Source: Kiloniellaceae bacterium
GTDB taxonomy: Bacteria; Pseudomonadota; Alphaproteobacteria; Kiloniellales; Kiloniellaceae
NCBI GenBank assembly: GCA_021776195.1
Contig: JAJFGK010000057.1
Span: 1-36,872 of the forward strand
Reading direction: 5' to 3'
DNA length: 36,872 nt
Shown here: one piece after another, positions 8,494-16,261 of the stretch
Position numbering within the stretch: position 1 is the stretch's first letter
How the letters are laid out: every line of letters begins with the position of its first letter
The notes under the pieces: model-generated
What the model saw: the letters and a program-made list of their open reading frames with translations, nothing else
The model's database searches: none
Told to the model about the DNA's origin: nothing
Position numbers and translations under genes: made by a program

Positions 8494-8642
8494 CGTCCGC
8501 CTCCACTTGTCCGCAGCCTTGTCGCTGCTCTTGTTATAGGTGGTGATCTCCGGACCCTTTGTGTCGTAAAAGGACCGTGAAATCAAACCGAACCGCTCAT
8601 CTCGCCCGTGCCATGGAGAGGGTGCGGGCAAGGGAGACCCGG

Positions 8643-9170
8643 GTGCAACTTCCTTCTGTGACGCTGGTGCTGGGCGGTGCCCGGTCGGGAAAATCGCGTT
8701 TCGCCGAAAATCTGGTGGAATCGGCCGGCTGTCCGGCCCTCTACCTGGCAACGGCGGAAGTTCGCGACGAAGAAATGCGCGCCCGGATTGCCGAACACAG
8801 GGCCCGTCGCGGATCGGACTGGTCGACACGCGAGGAGCCTCTTGATATCGCGCCTGTCCTGAGCGAGGACCTGGCGGACGATGCCGTGGCTCTGGTCGAC
8901 TGCCTGACGCTCTGGCTTGCCAACCTGATGGAGCGCGACGAGGACATCGCGGCACGCCAGGCCGGCCTCCTGGCCGCCCTGGACCGCACCCGGGGCCGGG
9001 TGGTCCTGGTCAGCAACGAGGTCGGTCTCGGCATCGTCCCGGACAATGCCCTGGCACGGGCCTTTCGCGATCATCAAGGACGGCTCAACCAGGCGGTCGC
9101 GGCCCGCGCCGATCTGGTCGTCTTCATGGCGGCGGGCCTGCCCATGACCCTGAAGGGCAGGCTGCCCTGA
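8643..9170 (+). CDS. cobU: Adenosylcobinamide kinase / guanylyltransferase CobU
   Basis: A bifunctional enzyme of B12 nucleotide-loop assembly that phosphorylates adenosylcobinamide and transfers GMP to it. The P-loop GGARSGKS sits within 17 residues of the start. It is followed by LYLATAEVRDEEMRARIAEHRARR, which includes the family histidine, then DCLTLWLANL and SNEVGLGIVP. All are CobU hallmarks. The frame is open from a TTG at 8559, but the GTG at 8643 has an AAGGGA site about 7 bases upstream and gives 175 residues, the usual family length. No other cob gene or cobalamin riboswitch is seen. The gene is isolated, divergent from the crystallin-like gene. Confidence 0.93.
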   Translation: MQLPSVTLVLGGARSGKSRFAENLVESAGCPALYLATAEVRDEEMRARIAEHRARRGSDWSTREEPLDIAPVLSEDLADDAVALVDCLTLWLANLMERDEDIAARQAGLLAALDRTRGRVVLVSNEVGLGIVPDNALARAFRDHQGRLNQAVAARADLVVFMAAGLPMTLKGRLP

Positions 9171-9285
9171 TCGCCTCCAACTGACGCCACGCCTCCCGCC
9201 AAGACGCCGCGTCGGTCTTCACCTTCGGTCCTTCTTGTGGCTATGATCTCTTATGGCAAGGACCGGGAGTGGGAGGGAGACGACT

Positions 9286-10149
9286 ATGAACAGCAATCTT
9301 GACCGTCAAGGGAGGCCAGAGTGGTCGTGGCGCGGGTCTCTGCGAAACCTGGCCCTATCTCTGCTGCTGCCTCTCCTCGCGAGCTGTCTTCAGGTCGAAA
9401 CAACGGTGCAGGTCCGCACCGATGGCAGCGGGACCGTCACCGAGCGCTTTCTCTTGAGCGGGGAGGTCGCCGAGATGTTCGCCCAGATGGCGCCCGAGGG
9501 CGAAACCTTCGATCTGCTCGACGAGGCGCAGTTGGGCGAGGATGCCGCCAAGTATGGGCCGGGTGTCAGTTTCCTGTCCGCCGAAAGCCTGGAGACGGAC
9601 TTCGGCAAGGGCTATATCGCCGTCTATTCCTTCAGCGATGTCAATAGCCTGCGCATCGACCAGGATCCGGGCAGCAAGGTCCCCGAGCCACCGGGCGCGA
9701 CAGCGGAGCCGGCAACCGAACCGCCTGTCCACATTACCTTCTCGATGACGGGCTCCAATCCCTCTGAACTGACGGTCCACTGGCCGGTCGAGGAAGGCGG
9801 ATCCGCGGAGACGGCCGCGGCGGACGATTCCGGCGCCGCGCCGGAAGGCGAGGCTGCCGAAGCGGCGGAGGCCGAGGTGGAGATGATGAAGCAGTTCTTC
9901 AAGGACATGCGCATGGCCATGATTGTCGAGGTCGAAGGTGCGATCACCGAGACCAATGCAACCCATCAGGACGGATCGCGCGTGACCTTGCTGGACTTCA
10001 ATTTCGGCGAAATCCTCGGCGATGAGGAGTCAATGAAGCTCATGATGTCCACGGAGCCGCAATCGATCGCCGACATGAAAGCCTTCGCCGAGGCCCTGCC
10101 GGGGATCAAGATGGAATTCGAAAAGGAAGTGAAGATCGCCTTCGAATGA
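9286..10149 (+). CDS. Predicted lipoprotein of unknown function
   Basis: A 287-residue protein with ATG at 9286 behind a GGGAGGGA ribosome-binding site. The N-terminus is a long lipoprotein signal with lipobox LLASC (Cys34). The mature protein begins QVETTVQVRTDGSGTVTERFLLS, a pattern seen in bacterial lipoproteins with a beta-rich domain that starts immediately after the lipidated Cys. The middle (about residues 180-205) is an Ala/Glu-rich acidic linker. The C-terminal part is helical and acidic (SIADMKAFAEALPGIKMEFEKEVKIAFE). No enzymatic motif is recognised. It ends 12 bases from the convergent desulfhydrase-family gene. Confidence 0.75.
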   Translation: MNSNLDRQGRPEWSWRGSLRNLALSLLLPLLASCLQVETTVQVRTDGSGTVTERFLLSGEVAEMFAQMAPEGETFDLLDEAQLGEDAAKYGPGVSFLSAESLETDFGKGYIAVYSFSDVNSLRIDQDPGSKVPEPPGATAEPATEPPVHITFSMTGSNPSELTVHWPVEEGGSAETAAADDSGAAPEGEAAEAAEAEVEMMKQFFKDMRMAMIVEVEGAITETNATHQDGSRVTLLDFNFGEILGDEESMKLMMSTEPQSIADMKAFAEALPGIKMEFEKEVKIAFE

Positions 10150-10161
10150 AATCTGGCGGCA

Positions 10162-11172
10162 TCAGGAAGACGTCTCCCCGCTGAAAAAGCCCGGGTAGGC
10201 GAAGAGAGCCGGCATACCACCGGTATGGAGGTAAATGACGGTCTCATGTTCCGCGATGGTGCCCTCGCGGATCAAGCCGATCAGGCCGGCCATGGCCTTG
10301 CCGCTGTAGACCGGGTCGAGAACGAGACCTTCCAGGCGTGCCGCCATCTCCACCGCCTCGCGCATCTCCGTCGTGGGGATGCCGTAGCCCTCGCCGGCAT
10401 AGCCTTGCACCAGGGTGACCCGCGCCGCCGCGCCGGCCTCGTCGATCCCGGCAAAGGCCGCGGTGGCGACCGCCAGGGGTTTCAGCATCTGATCTTCCAG
10501 ATCCGGATTGCCCTCGACGTCGATGCCGCTGAGCAGCGCCGGGTGCTCCAGCGCGCTCAGACCGGCGGCGAGACCGGCGTGGGTGCCGCCGCTGGAACAG
10601 GCGTGGATCAGATGATCGATGGTCAGGCCGGCCGCCTGGGCCTGCTCCGCGATTTCCCGGGCGGCGGCGACATAGCCCAGCGACCCGACCGGGTTCGAAC
10701 CGCCGACCGGGATGACATAGGGACGCCGGCCCTCGAGCCGCAGGGCCTCGGCGCGCGCTGCCATGACCGCGTCGCGGTCGGTTGCCGCGGGATGGATCGT
10801 GACGGTCGCGCCCAGCAGGCGGTCGAGTTGAAGGTTGCCGGTCCGCTCGTAGACGGCCTCGGTCCCGGGGACATTGCGGCTCAAGACCAGCTCGCAAGCC
10901 AGGCCCAGGCGTGCCGCCGCGGCCGCGGTCTGGCGCACGTGGTTCGACTGGACACCGCCGGCCGTCAGCACGCAGTCGGCGCCTTCGGCCTGGGCCGCCG
11001 CCAGGAGGTATTCCAGCTTGCGGGTCTTGTTGCCGCCCAGGGCGAGCCCGGTCATATCGTCGCGCTTGACCCAGATTTCCGGGCCGCCCAGGGCCGCGGT
11101 CAGGCGGTCCAGGCGCTGCAGGGGCGTCGGCAACACGGCAAGGGAGACGCGGGGGAAGGCGGAAAGGTCCAT
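10162..11172 (-). CDS. PLP-dependent D-cysteine desulfhydrase / cysteate sulfo-lyase family enzyme
   Basis: A 336-residue fold-type II PLP enzyme. The PLP lysine is K49 in GLALGGNKTRKLEYL. The phosphate-binding loop reads ACSSGGTHAGL, and the C-terminal DPVYSGKAMAGLIGLI motif is typical of the D-cysteine desulfhydrase / ACC deaminase group. The frame is open far upstream, but the start at 11172-11170 (MDLSAFPRVSL) is the family start. Members release ammonia from D-cysteine, cysteate or aminocyclopropane carboxylate. L-cysteate sulfo-lyase (CuyA) belongs to the same group and is a plausible alternative in a marine-type alphaproteobacterium. The sequence alone does not settle the substrate. 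The gene is divergent from the PhyH-type dioxygenase across a 168-base control region. Confidence 0.85.
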   Translation of the reverse strand: MDLSAFPRVSLAVLPTPLQRLDRLTAALGGPEIWVKRDDMTGLALGGNKTRKLEYLLAAAQAEGADCVLTAGGVQSNHVRQTAAAAARLGLACELVLSRNVPGTEAVYERTGNLQLDRLLGATVTIHPAATDRDAVMAARAEALRLEGRRPYVIPVGGSNPVGSLGYVAAAREIAEQAQAAGLTIDHLIHACSSGGTHAGLAAGLSALEHPALLSGIDVEGNPDLEDQMLKPLAVATAAFAGIDEAGAAARVTLVQGYAGEGYGIPTTEMREAVEMAARLEGLVLDPVYSGKAMAGLIGLIREGTIAEHETVIYLHTGGMPALFAYPGFFSGETSS

Positions 11173-11340
11173 GGAACTGCTCGCTGGGCTGGGACGGGGG
11201 CGGCCGCGAGCCTGCCGCGCCGGGAAGGCCTCGGCAAGAGTAAAGCGGGGAGCAGGGGCAGCCCTCTTCAGAGGTTTGTTACGGAATTCAGGTATCAAGG
11301 ACCCGGAACCGCCCGTTTCGGTTAATGAAAGGTTACCGCC

Positions 11341-12168
11341 ATGATGGCCGGCCATCGCGCGACAGTGGGTGATCTTGACAGCGATCCCCTCGGTGGCTTG
11401 TCCGAGCAGGGCTATGCCGTGGTCAAAGGGGTCTTCGATCCGTCTTTGGTGGGCGAACTGGCCAAGGCCTGCGATCGGATGATGTCGTTGGCCGAGGGCC
11501 GCGGCGACAGCTTCAAGCTGGATGGCGCCAACTTTCGCATTGAACCCGACTCGCGACTGGGCCCGGTGCTGCGTCTCGCGCAGTGGCCGTCCTATCTGGA
11601 GGCGGCCTTTGACCGGGCCCGGCTCGACCGGCGTCTTTTGGATTTGCTGCGTCCCCGTCTCGGCCATGATGTCAAACAGATCATCAATCAGGTCCACTGG
11701 AAGCCGCCAGGCGGCGCGGCCCTGGCTTTCGGTTATCATCAGGATATCTTTTTTCGCCGGCCGCCGGAGGCCTACCGCAACCCGCTGGGTTCCTTCCTGC
11801 AGACCGCGATCGCCATCGATCCGCAAAACGCCGAGAACGGCGGTTTGACCGTCTATCCCGGCAGCCATCGGCAGGGGCCCCTCGACTTTCCCGAACGTGG
11901 GACGATTTTGGAAAGCCCTCTGTTGGACCGGGATCTCGTGGCGGTGGGGCTCGATCCGGCCAAGGCCGTGACGCTCTCGCTGGAGCCGGGCGATCTGGTG
12001 GTCTGGACGCTCTTGACGGTGCATGGCTCCGGTCCCAACCGCAGCAGCGCCGACCGTCGGCTCTACATCAACGGCTACGCCCGCGCGGCGGACTGCGATG
12101 TCGGCCACTGGGTCCTGCGCGAGGGGCGGACCTGCCCGCTGCCCCTGGTCTCACAAGAATCAGACTGA
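11341..12168 (+). CDS. Phytanoyl-CoA dioxygenase (PhyH) family Fe(II)/2-oxoglutarate oxygenase
   Basis: A 275-residue double-stranded beta-helix oxygenase. The metal ligands are H133 and D135 in GYHQDIFFR and H228 in TVHGSGPNRSSADRR, with downstream arginines suited to 2-oxoglutarate binding. GGLTVYPGSHRQGPLDF between them is a PhyH signature. Such enzymes hydroxylate small molecules including ectoine, aminophosphonates and acyl-CoAs. Genomic context gives no unambiguous substrate: a desulfhydrase-family gene is divergent on one side and the methylamine-type operon with its DeoR regulator is on the other. The ATG at 11341 has AAAGG at 11328-11332. Its stop lies one base from the convergent DeoR gene. 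Confidence 0.85.
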   Translation: MMAGHRATVGDLDSDPLGGLSEQGYAVVKGVFDPSLVGELAKACDRMMSLAEGRGDSFKLDGANFRIEPDSRLGPVLRLAQWPSYLEAAFDRARLDRRLLDLLRPRLGHDVKQIINQVHWKPPGGAALAFGYHQDIFFRRPPEAYRNPLGSFLQTAIAIDPQNAENGGLTVYPGSHRQGPLDFPERGTILESPLLDRDLVAVGLDPAKAVTLSLEPGDLVVWTLLTVHGSGPNRSSADRRLYINGYARAADCDVGHWVLREGRTCPLPLVSQESD

Positions 12169-12169
12169 C

Positions 12170-12928
12170 TTAGGCGGTGACCAGGGAAACCCCGGCGTCG
12201 CGCAGGGCCTTGCGATAGGCCTTCGGCGGGGGGCTGTCGGTGATCACCTGGTCGACGGCGGCGAGCTCGCAGACCTTGACCGAGGCCTGGCTGCCGAACT
12301 TGCTGTGATCGGCGACCACCAGGACCTGGTTCGACTGCCGGATCACCGCACGGGAAAACTCGGCCTCGTTCAGGTGATAATCCATCAGGCCGTCGACCAG
12401 ATTGATGGCGCCGATCGAGAGGATGGCCAGGCGGACCCGGAACTGCTCGACAAAGGCGATGGTCGAGGCGCCGAAGACGGCGCTGTCGTCGGAGCGGAAC
12501 TCGCCGCCGGCCATGTAGACCCGGTTGCGGCCGCTGGCGGTCAGGGTTCGCGCGATCTCCGAACAGTTGGTCACCACCGTCAGGCCGCTGCGCCGGGCCA
12601 GGGCGCGGGCGACATAGGCCGTGGTGCTGCCGGTATCCAGCATCAGGCTATCGCCGTTCTCGACCAGATTGGCGGCGCGCTGGGCGATGGCCTTCTTGGC
12701 CTCGGCGTTCTGACTGTAGCGCTTTTGAAAGCCCGGTTCGCGCAGCAGGTCGTGCAGGGCGACGGCACCATGCACCCGGTTGACCAGGCCCTTGGTTTCC
12801 ATGGACTTGACGTCGCGGCGGATGGTTTCGCCCGAAACCGCAAGCCGTTCCGCCAAGTCGCCGACACGGCAAACCCCCTGATCTTCCAGGGCGCTGAGAA
12901 TAGCCGCTTGGCGGGCGGAGGCGTGCAT
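12170..12928 (-). CDS. DeoR-family transcriptional regulator
   Basis: A 252-residue repressor-type protein. The N-terminal winged helix-turn-helix is RVGDLAERLAVSGETIRRD, the canonical DeoR helix, followed by KGLVNRVHGAVAL. The C-terminal DeoRC sugar-phosphate-isomerase-like effector domain shows LDTGSTTAYVARAL and VVTNCSEIARTL. The start chosen is the ATG at 12928-12926, with AGGGA five bases upstream; the frame is open 20 codons further. Family members usually respond to phosphorylated intermediates. The gene is divergent from the 13105-22961 operon, which encodes two kinases, so it probably controls that operon through the direct repeats at 12989-13015. Both the ligand and the target are inferred. 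Confidence 0.9.
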   Translation of the reverse strand: MHASARQAAILSALEDQGVCRVGDLAERLAVSGETIRRDVKSMETKGLVNRVHGAVALHDLLREPGFQKRYSQNAEAKKAIAQRAANLVENGDSLMLDTGSTTAYVARALARRSGLTVVTNCSEIARTLTASGRNRVYMAGGEFRSDDSAVFGASTIAFVEQFRVRLAILSIGAINLVDGLMDYHLNEAEFSRAVIRQSNQVLVVADHSKFGSQASVKVCELAAVDQVITDSPPPKAYRKALRDAGVSLVTA

Positions 12929-12988
12929 GTCGGTCCCTGGCAGGTGGCGCGGGACATCCAAGGTAGGCAGGAAGTCTGGACGGCGCAA

Positions 12989-13015
12989 TGTGGAATCTTG
13001 TGGAAATTTGTGGAA
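12989..13015 (+). promoter_or_regulatory. Three TGTGGAA direct repeats with exact 10-bp period (candidate operator)
   Basis: The heptamer TGTGGAA occurs at 12989-12995, 12999-13005 and 13009-13015, in the same orientation with starts exactly 10 bases apart, so all three lie on nearly the same DNA face. They lie between the DeoR gene and the transporter operon, immediately upstream of a TTGACT hexamer (13021-13026) that could be a -35 element. Short in-phase direct repeats are a common operator design for DeoR-type proteins. Regulator identity is inference from position. Confidence 0.6.
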
Positions 13016-13020
13016 ACGGC

Positions 13021-13050
13021 TTGACTTGCCCGGAAGACGGGCGGCAGTCT
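13021..13050 (+). promoter_or_regulatory. Possible promoter of the betaine-type transporter operon
   Basis: TTGACT at 13021-13026 is a good -35 hexamer. A weak -10-like CAGTCT at 13045-13050 follows after 18 bases. It abuts the triple direct repeat and lies about 55-80 bases before the binding-protein start. The -10 match is poor, so the exact promoter is uncertain. Confidence 0.35.
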
Positions 13051-13104
13051 CCTACCCATAAAGCGGTGCAGGACCGCAAGGAAAATCAGGGAGGGAAGAT
13101 CACA

Positions 13105-14064
13105 ATGGCATTGCAAAGGCATTTTGCGTCGGTCGCGGCGGCGGCGGTTTTAGCGGTCTCTCTGGGGACTGCCGGACCCCTGGCGGCGGCCCCGGAATCG
13201 AGCGATCCGATTAAGATCACCTGGCACGACTGGACCGGCCAGTTCATCACCTCGACCATCATGGGCGAGGTGCTGAAATCCATGGGCTATAACGTGGAGT
13301 ACGTTCCGGCGGACTACATCGCCCAGTTCGCCGGCCTGGAGACCGGCGATCTCCATGTGGCGATGGAGATGTGGGAGACCACCGGCAAGGAGGCCCTCGA
13401 AGCCTCGCTGGCAACCGGCAAGACGGTCGATCTGGGCGAGACCGGCATGAACGCCATCGAGGAGTGGTGGTATCCGCTCTACATGAAGGAAAAGTGCCCC
13501 GGTCTGCCTGACTGGAAGGCCCTGAACGACTGTGCCGAGGCCTTCTCGACGCCGGAGACCGCGCCCAAGGGCCGTTATCTTGGCGGGCCCGTGACCTGGG
13601 CCGGTTTCGACGACGAGCGCGCCGAGGCCCTGGAGTTGGACTACGAGGTGGTGCACGCCGGAACCGACGCGGCGCTCTTCGCCGAGATCGAGTCCGCCTA
13701 TCAGCGCAAAGCGCCGATCCTCGCCTGGGTTTACACGCCGCACTGGGCCACCGCCAAGTTCAAGGGCGAGTGGGTCGAGTTCCCCAAGTACAGCAGCGAG
13801 TGCTACTCCGACCCGTCGGTCGGCATCAACCCGGACATGGCCTATGACTGCGGCAAGCCGCGCGGCTGGATCAAGGCGGTCGGCTGGGCCGGGGGCGAGC
13901 AGAAGTGGCCGGGCGCCTACAAGGCGATCCGCAATTTCACCATGGACAACGACACCATGAGCGCCCTGATCGTGAAGGTCGACCTCGAGGGTGGCAGCGT
14001 CGAAGACGTGGTGAAGGATTGGATGGACGCCAACCAGAGCGTCTGGCAGGCCTGGACCCAGTAA
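13105..14064 (+). CDS. Glycine betaine/choline-type ABC transporter substrate-binding protein
   Basis: A 319-residue periplasmic binding protein of the OpuAC/ProX family. A Sec signal (residues 1-28, ending GPLAAA) precedes IKITWHDWTGQFITS, whose tryptophans (W40, W43) and others (EMWETTG, EEWWYPLY) suit an aromatic cage for a quaternary ammonium group. The ATG at 13105 has a strong AGGGAGGGAAG site. Four cysteines in the mature part (KCPGL, NDCAE, SECYS, YDCGK) could form disulfides. It is the first gene of an operon with a fused permease, two kinases and two demethylase-like flavoproteins, so the ligand is probably a methylated amine. Betaine, choline or another compound cannot be told apart by eye. 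Confidence 0.88.
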   Translation: MALQRHFASVAAAAVLAVSLGTAGPLAAAPESSDPIKITWHDWTGQFITSTIMGEVLKSMGYNVEYVPADYIAQFAGLETGDLHVAMEMWETTGKEALEASLATGKTVDLGETGMNAIEEWWYPLYMKEKCPGLPDWKALNDCAEAFSTPETAPKGRYLGGPVTWAGFDDERAEALELDYEVVHAGTDAALFAEIESAYQRKAPILAWVYTPHWATAKFKGEWVEFPKYSSECYSDPSVGINPDMAYDCGKPRGWIKAVGWAGGEQKWPGAYKAIRNFTMDNDTMSALIVKVDLEGGSVEDVVKDWMDANQSVWQAWTQ

Positions 14065-14080
14065 GACTGGCTCACTGCGG

Positions 14081-14117
14081 AAAGGGCGTCGCGGCTGATG
14101 GTCCGCGGCGCCCTTTT
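14081..14117 (+). terminator. Hairpin with T-run after the binding-protein gene (attenuator-like)
   Basis: AAAGGGCGTCGCGG (14081-14094) pairs with the segment around 14103-14116 (CCGCGGCGCCCTTT) with one G-T wobble, followed by TTCCTT. It lies 17 bases after the binding-protein stop. The downstream genes continue on the same strand, so it probably gives partial termination, keeping binding-protein mRNA in excess over the permease, as is common in ABC operons. Confidence 0.6.
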
Positions 14118-14194
14118 CCTTCGAAGGGTCCGGCAGCGGTGACACGTTCAAGCAAGCCCCGGAATGGGACCGGCGCCTCGCCCGGCGCGGCGGC

Positions 14195-16261
14195 GTGAGC
14201 GCGACCCTGGCCGAGCGGCCCTGGCGGCCGGGCGCGGTCAGCCCCTGGCTGCTTGCCTGGGGGCTGCTGGTCGTCGCCACCGCCTTGGTCTGGTTTGGCG
14301 CCGAACACTGGTCCTGGGCGGTCAAGGCGCCCAGGGGGCTGCGCTGGGACGTGGACGGGCTCGGCGGCTGCAAGTCGGTGCGCAGCTGCGTCTCGATATC
14401 GATGAAGTGGCTGATCAGCGACGAGGCCACGGTCTTTCCCTTCTCCTTCAAGGATTTCACCCGGACCATCGCGGCGGTGATCGAGGTGCCCTATCAAGGG
14501 GTGCGCGGCCTGCTTTCCACCGGCTTCAAGCTGCCGCTGGGGGCGGCGGAGGGCGGCACCGGCCCGGTCGTCTGGGTGACCCCGACCCTTTCCTGGCTCG
14601 CGCTGGTCGCGGTCGCGACCTGGTTCGCCTATCGCATCAAGGACTGGCGCCTGGCGCTACTGGTGTTCTCCTGTCTGGCCTACCTGGTCGCCTTCGGCCA
14701 GTGGGACAGTGCCCTGGTGACCTTTTCGTCGATCGTCGTGGCGGTGCCGATCGGTGTGGTTCTGGGTCTGCTGCTGGGGATCTACGGCCACCGCCATCCG
14801 CGCTTCAAGCTGGCCATCACCCCGCTGCTCGATCTCATGCAAACGGTGCCGATCTTCGCCTATCTGGTGCCGGTTCTCCTGCTCTTCGGTTTCGGGCCGG
14901 TGTCGGCCATCGTGGCGACCATCATTTACGCCATGCCGCCCATGGTGCGGATCGCCATGCTGTCGCTGAAGACCGTGCCCGACGAGATCGTCGAGTACGG
15001 CCGCATGGCCGGCTGCACCCAGCGGCAACTGACCTGGCGCGTCCTGGTGCCGGCCGCCATGCCCTCGCTCATGGTCGGGGTCAATCAGGTCATCATGCTG
15101 TCGCTCAACATGGTGATCATCGCCTCGATGATCGGGGCCGGCGGTCTCGGCTTCGACGTGCTGGCCTCGCTGCGCCGTCAGGCGATCGGCGAGGGACTGG
15201 AGGCCGGCCTGGCCATCACCCTGATCGCCATCACCCTGGACCGTCTGTCCCAAGCCTATGCGCGGCGCTCGCCGCCGAGCCACGAGGAGATCCCGGCCTC
15301 CTGGCTGCGGCGCAACCGGCATCTGGCGGGCGCTTTGGCGTTGCTGGTTCTCTTTACACTGCTGGGCGGGCTGTCGGACCTTTTCCGGACCTATCCGCCG
15401 GGGCTGGAGATCTCCACCGGGTCCTTTTGGAACGATCTGGTGAAGTGGATCAACATCAACTTTTTCGACCAGCTGGAGGCGGTGAAGATCTTCTTCCTGC
15501 TGGGCATCATGAAACCGCTGAAGCTGTTCCTGCTGGCCTTGCCCTGGCCTTGCGTCCTGCTCGGCCTGGGGCTCGCGGGTTGGCAGCTCGGCGGCTGGCG
15601 TCTCGCGCTGCTCTGTGTCCTGCTGGCCGGCTTCGTGGTGCTGACCGGCCAGTGGTCCAAGGCCATGATCACGGTCTATCTCTGCGGCACCGCGGTGGTC
15701 CTGGCCACCATGATCGGGCTTCCCATCGGCATCTGGGCGGCGCGCAACGAGACCGCCAACAGGGTGATCACCGTGGCGATCGACACGCTGCAGACCCTGC
15801 CCAGTTTCGTCTATCTGCTCCCGGTGGTGATGCTCTTTCGGGTCGGCGACTTCTCGGCCATGGTCGCGGTGGTGCTCTATGCCCTGCCGCCGGCGATCCG
15901 CTACGCCAACCACGGGATCCGTCAGGTCTCGCCCGCCGTGATCGAGGCCGCCAAGACCTCCGGCTGCACCCGCTGGCAGACCCTGGTGAAGGTCCAGTTC
16001 CCCTTGGCCCTGCCGACCATCCTGCTGGGCCTCAACCAGACCATCATGTTTGCCCTATCCATGCTGGTGATCACCGCGCTGGTGGGCACCCGGGATCTGG
16101 GCCAAGAGGTTTACATCGCGCTGACCAAGGCCGACGTCGGCCGTGGTTTCGTCGCCGGCCTGTCGGTGGCCTTCATCGCCATCATCGCCGACCGGCTGAT
16201 TGCCGCCGCCGTGCGCCGCCGCAAGGCCGCGCTGGGTCTCCAGGATAGAGGACAGGAATGA
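14195..16261 (+). CDS. Fused tandem ABC permease (two ProW-type domains), quaternary amine uptake
   Basis: A 688-residue inner-membrane protein with two complete BPD-type permease domains. The first spans about residues 150-350 (TVPIFAYLVPVLLLFG, then YGRMAGCTQRQLTWRVLVPAAMP, the EAA-type coupling loop). The second spans about 480-680 (LQTLPSFVYLLPVVMLF, then AAKTSGCTRWQTLVKVQFPLALP). An extra N-terminal helix and a region of about 100 residues with a Cys pair precede domain 1. One chain thus replaces the usual ProW homodimer. The start is a GTG at 14195 with only a weak ribosome-binding site. The stop overlaps the next gene (ATGA at 16258-16261). No ATP-binding subunit gene lies in the operon. 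Confidence 0.88.
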   Translation: MSATLAERPWRPGAVSPWLLAWGLLVVATALVWFGAEHWSWAVKAPRGLRWDVDGLGGCKSVRSCVSISMKWLISDEATVFPFSFKDFTRTIAAVIEVPYQGVRGLLSTGFKLPLGAAEGGTGPVVWVTPTLSWLALVAVATWFAYRIKDWRLALLVFSCLAYLVAFGQWDSALVTFSSIVVAVPIGVVLGLLLGIYGHRHPRFKLAITPLLDLMQTVPIFAYLVPVLLLFGFGPVSAIVATIIYAMPPMVRIAMLSLKTVPDEIVEYGRMAGCTQRQLTWRVLVPAAMPSLMVGVNQVIMLSLNMVIIASMIGAGGLGFDVLASLRRQAIGEGLEAGLAITLIAITLDRLSQAYARRSPPSHEEIPASWLRRNRHLAGALALLVLFTLLGGLSDLFRTYPPGLEISTGSFWNDLVKWININFFDQLEAVKIFFLLGIMKPLKLFLLALPWPCVLLGLGLAGWQLGGWRLALLCVLLAGFVVLTGQWSKAMITVYLCGTAVVLATMIGLPIGIWAARNETANRVITVAIDTLQTLPSFVYLLPVVMLFRVGDFSAMVAVVLYALPPAIRYANHGIRQVSPAVIEAAKTSGCTRWQTLVKVQFPLALPTILLGLNQTIMFALSMLVITALVGTRDLGQEVYIALTKADVGRGFVAGLSVAFIAIIADRLIAAAVRRRKAALGLQDRGQE

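Noticed and set aside
8494..8642. Possible cobalamin riboswitch in front of cobU
   Set aside because: No B12-box-like conserved segment is visible and the gap is short, containing the crystallin-like gene's start region.
14164..16248. Open frame of 694 codons in another frame over the permease
   Set aside because: Its translation is Gly/Arg/Ala-rich without membrane segments, while the overlapping frame encodes two clear permease domains. GC-rich shadow.
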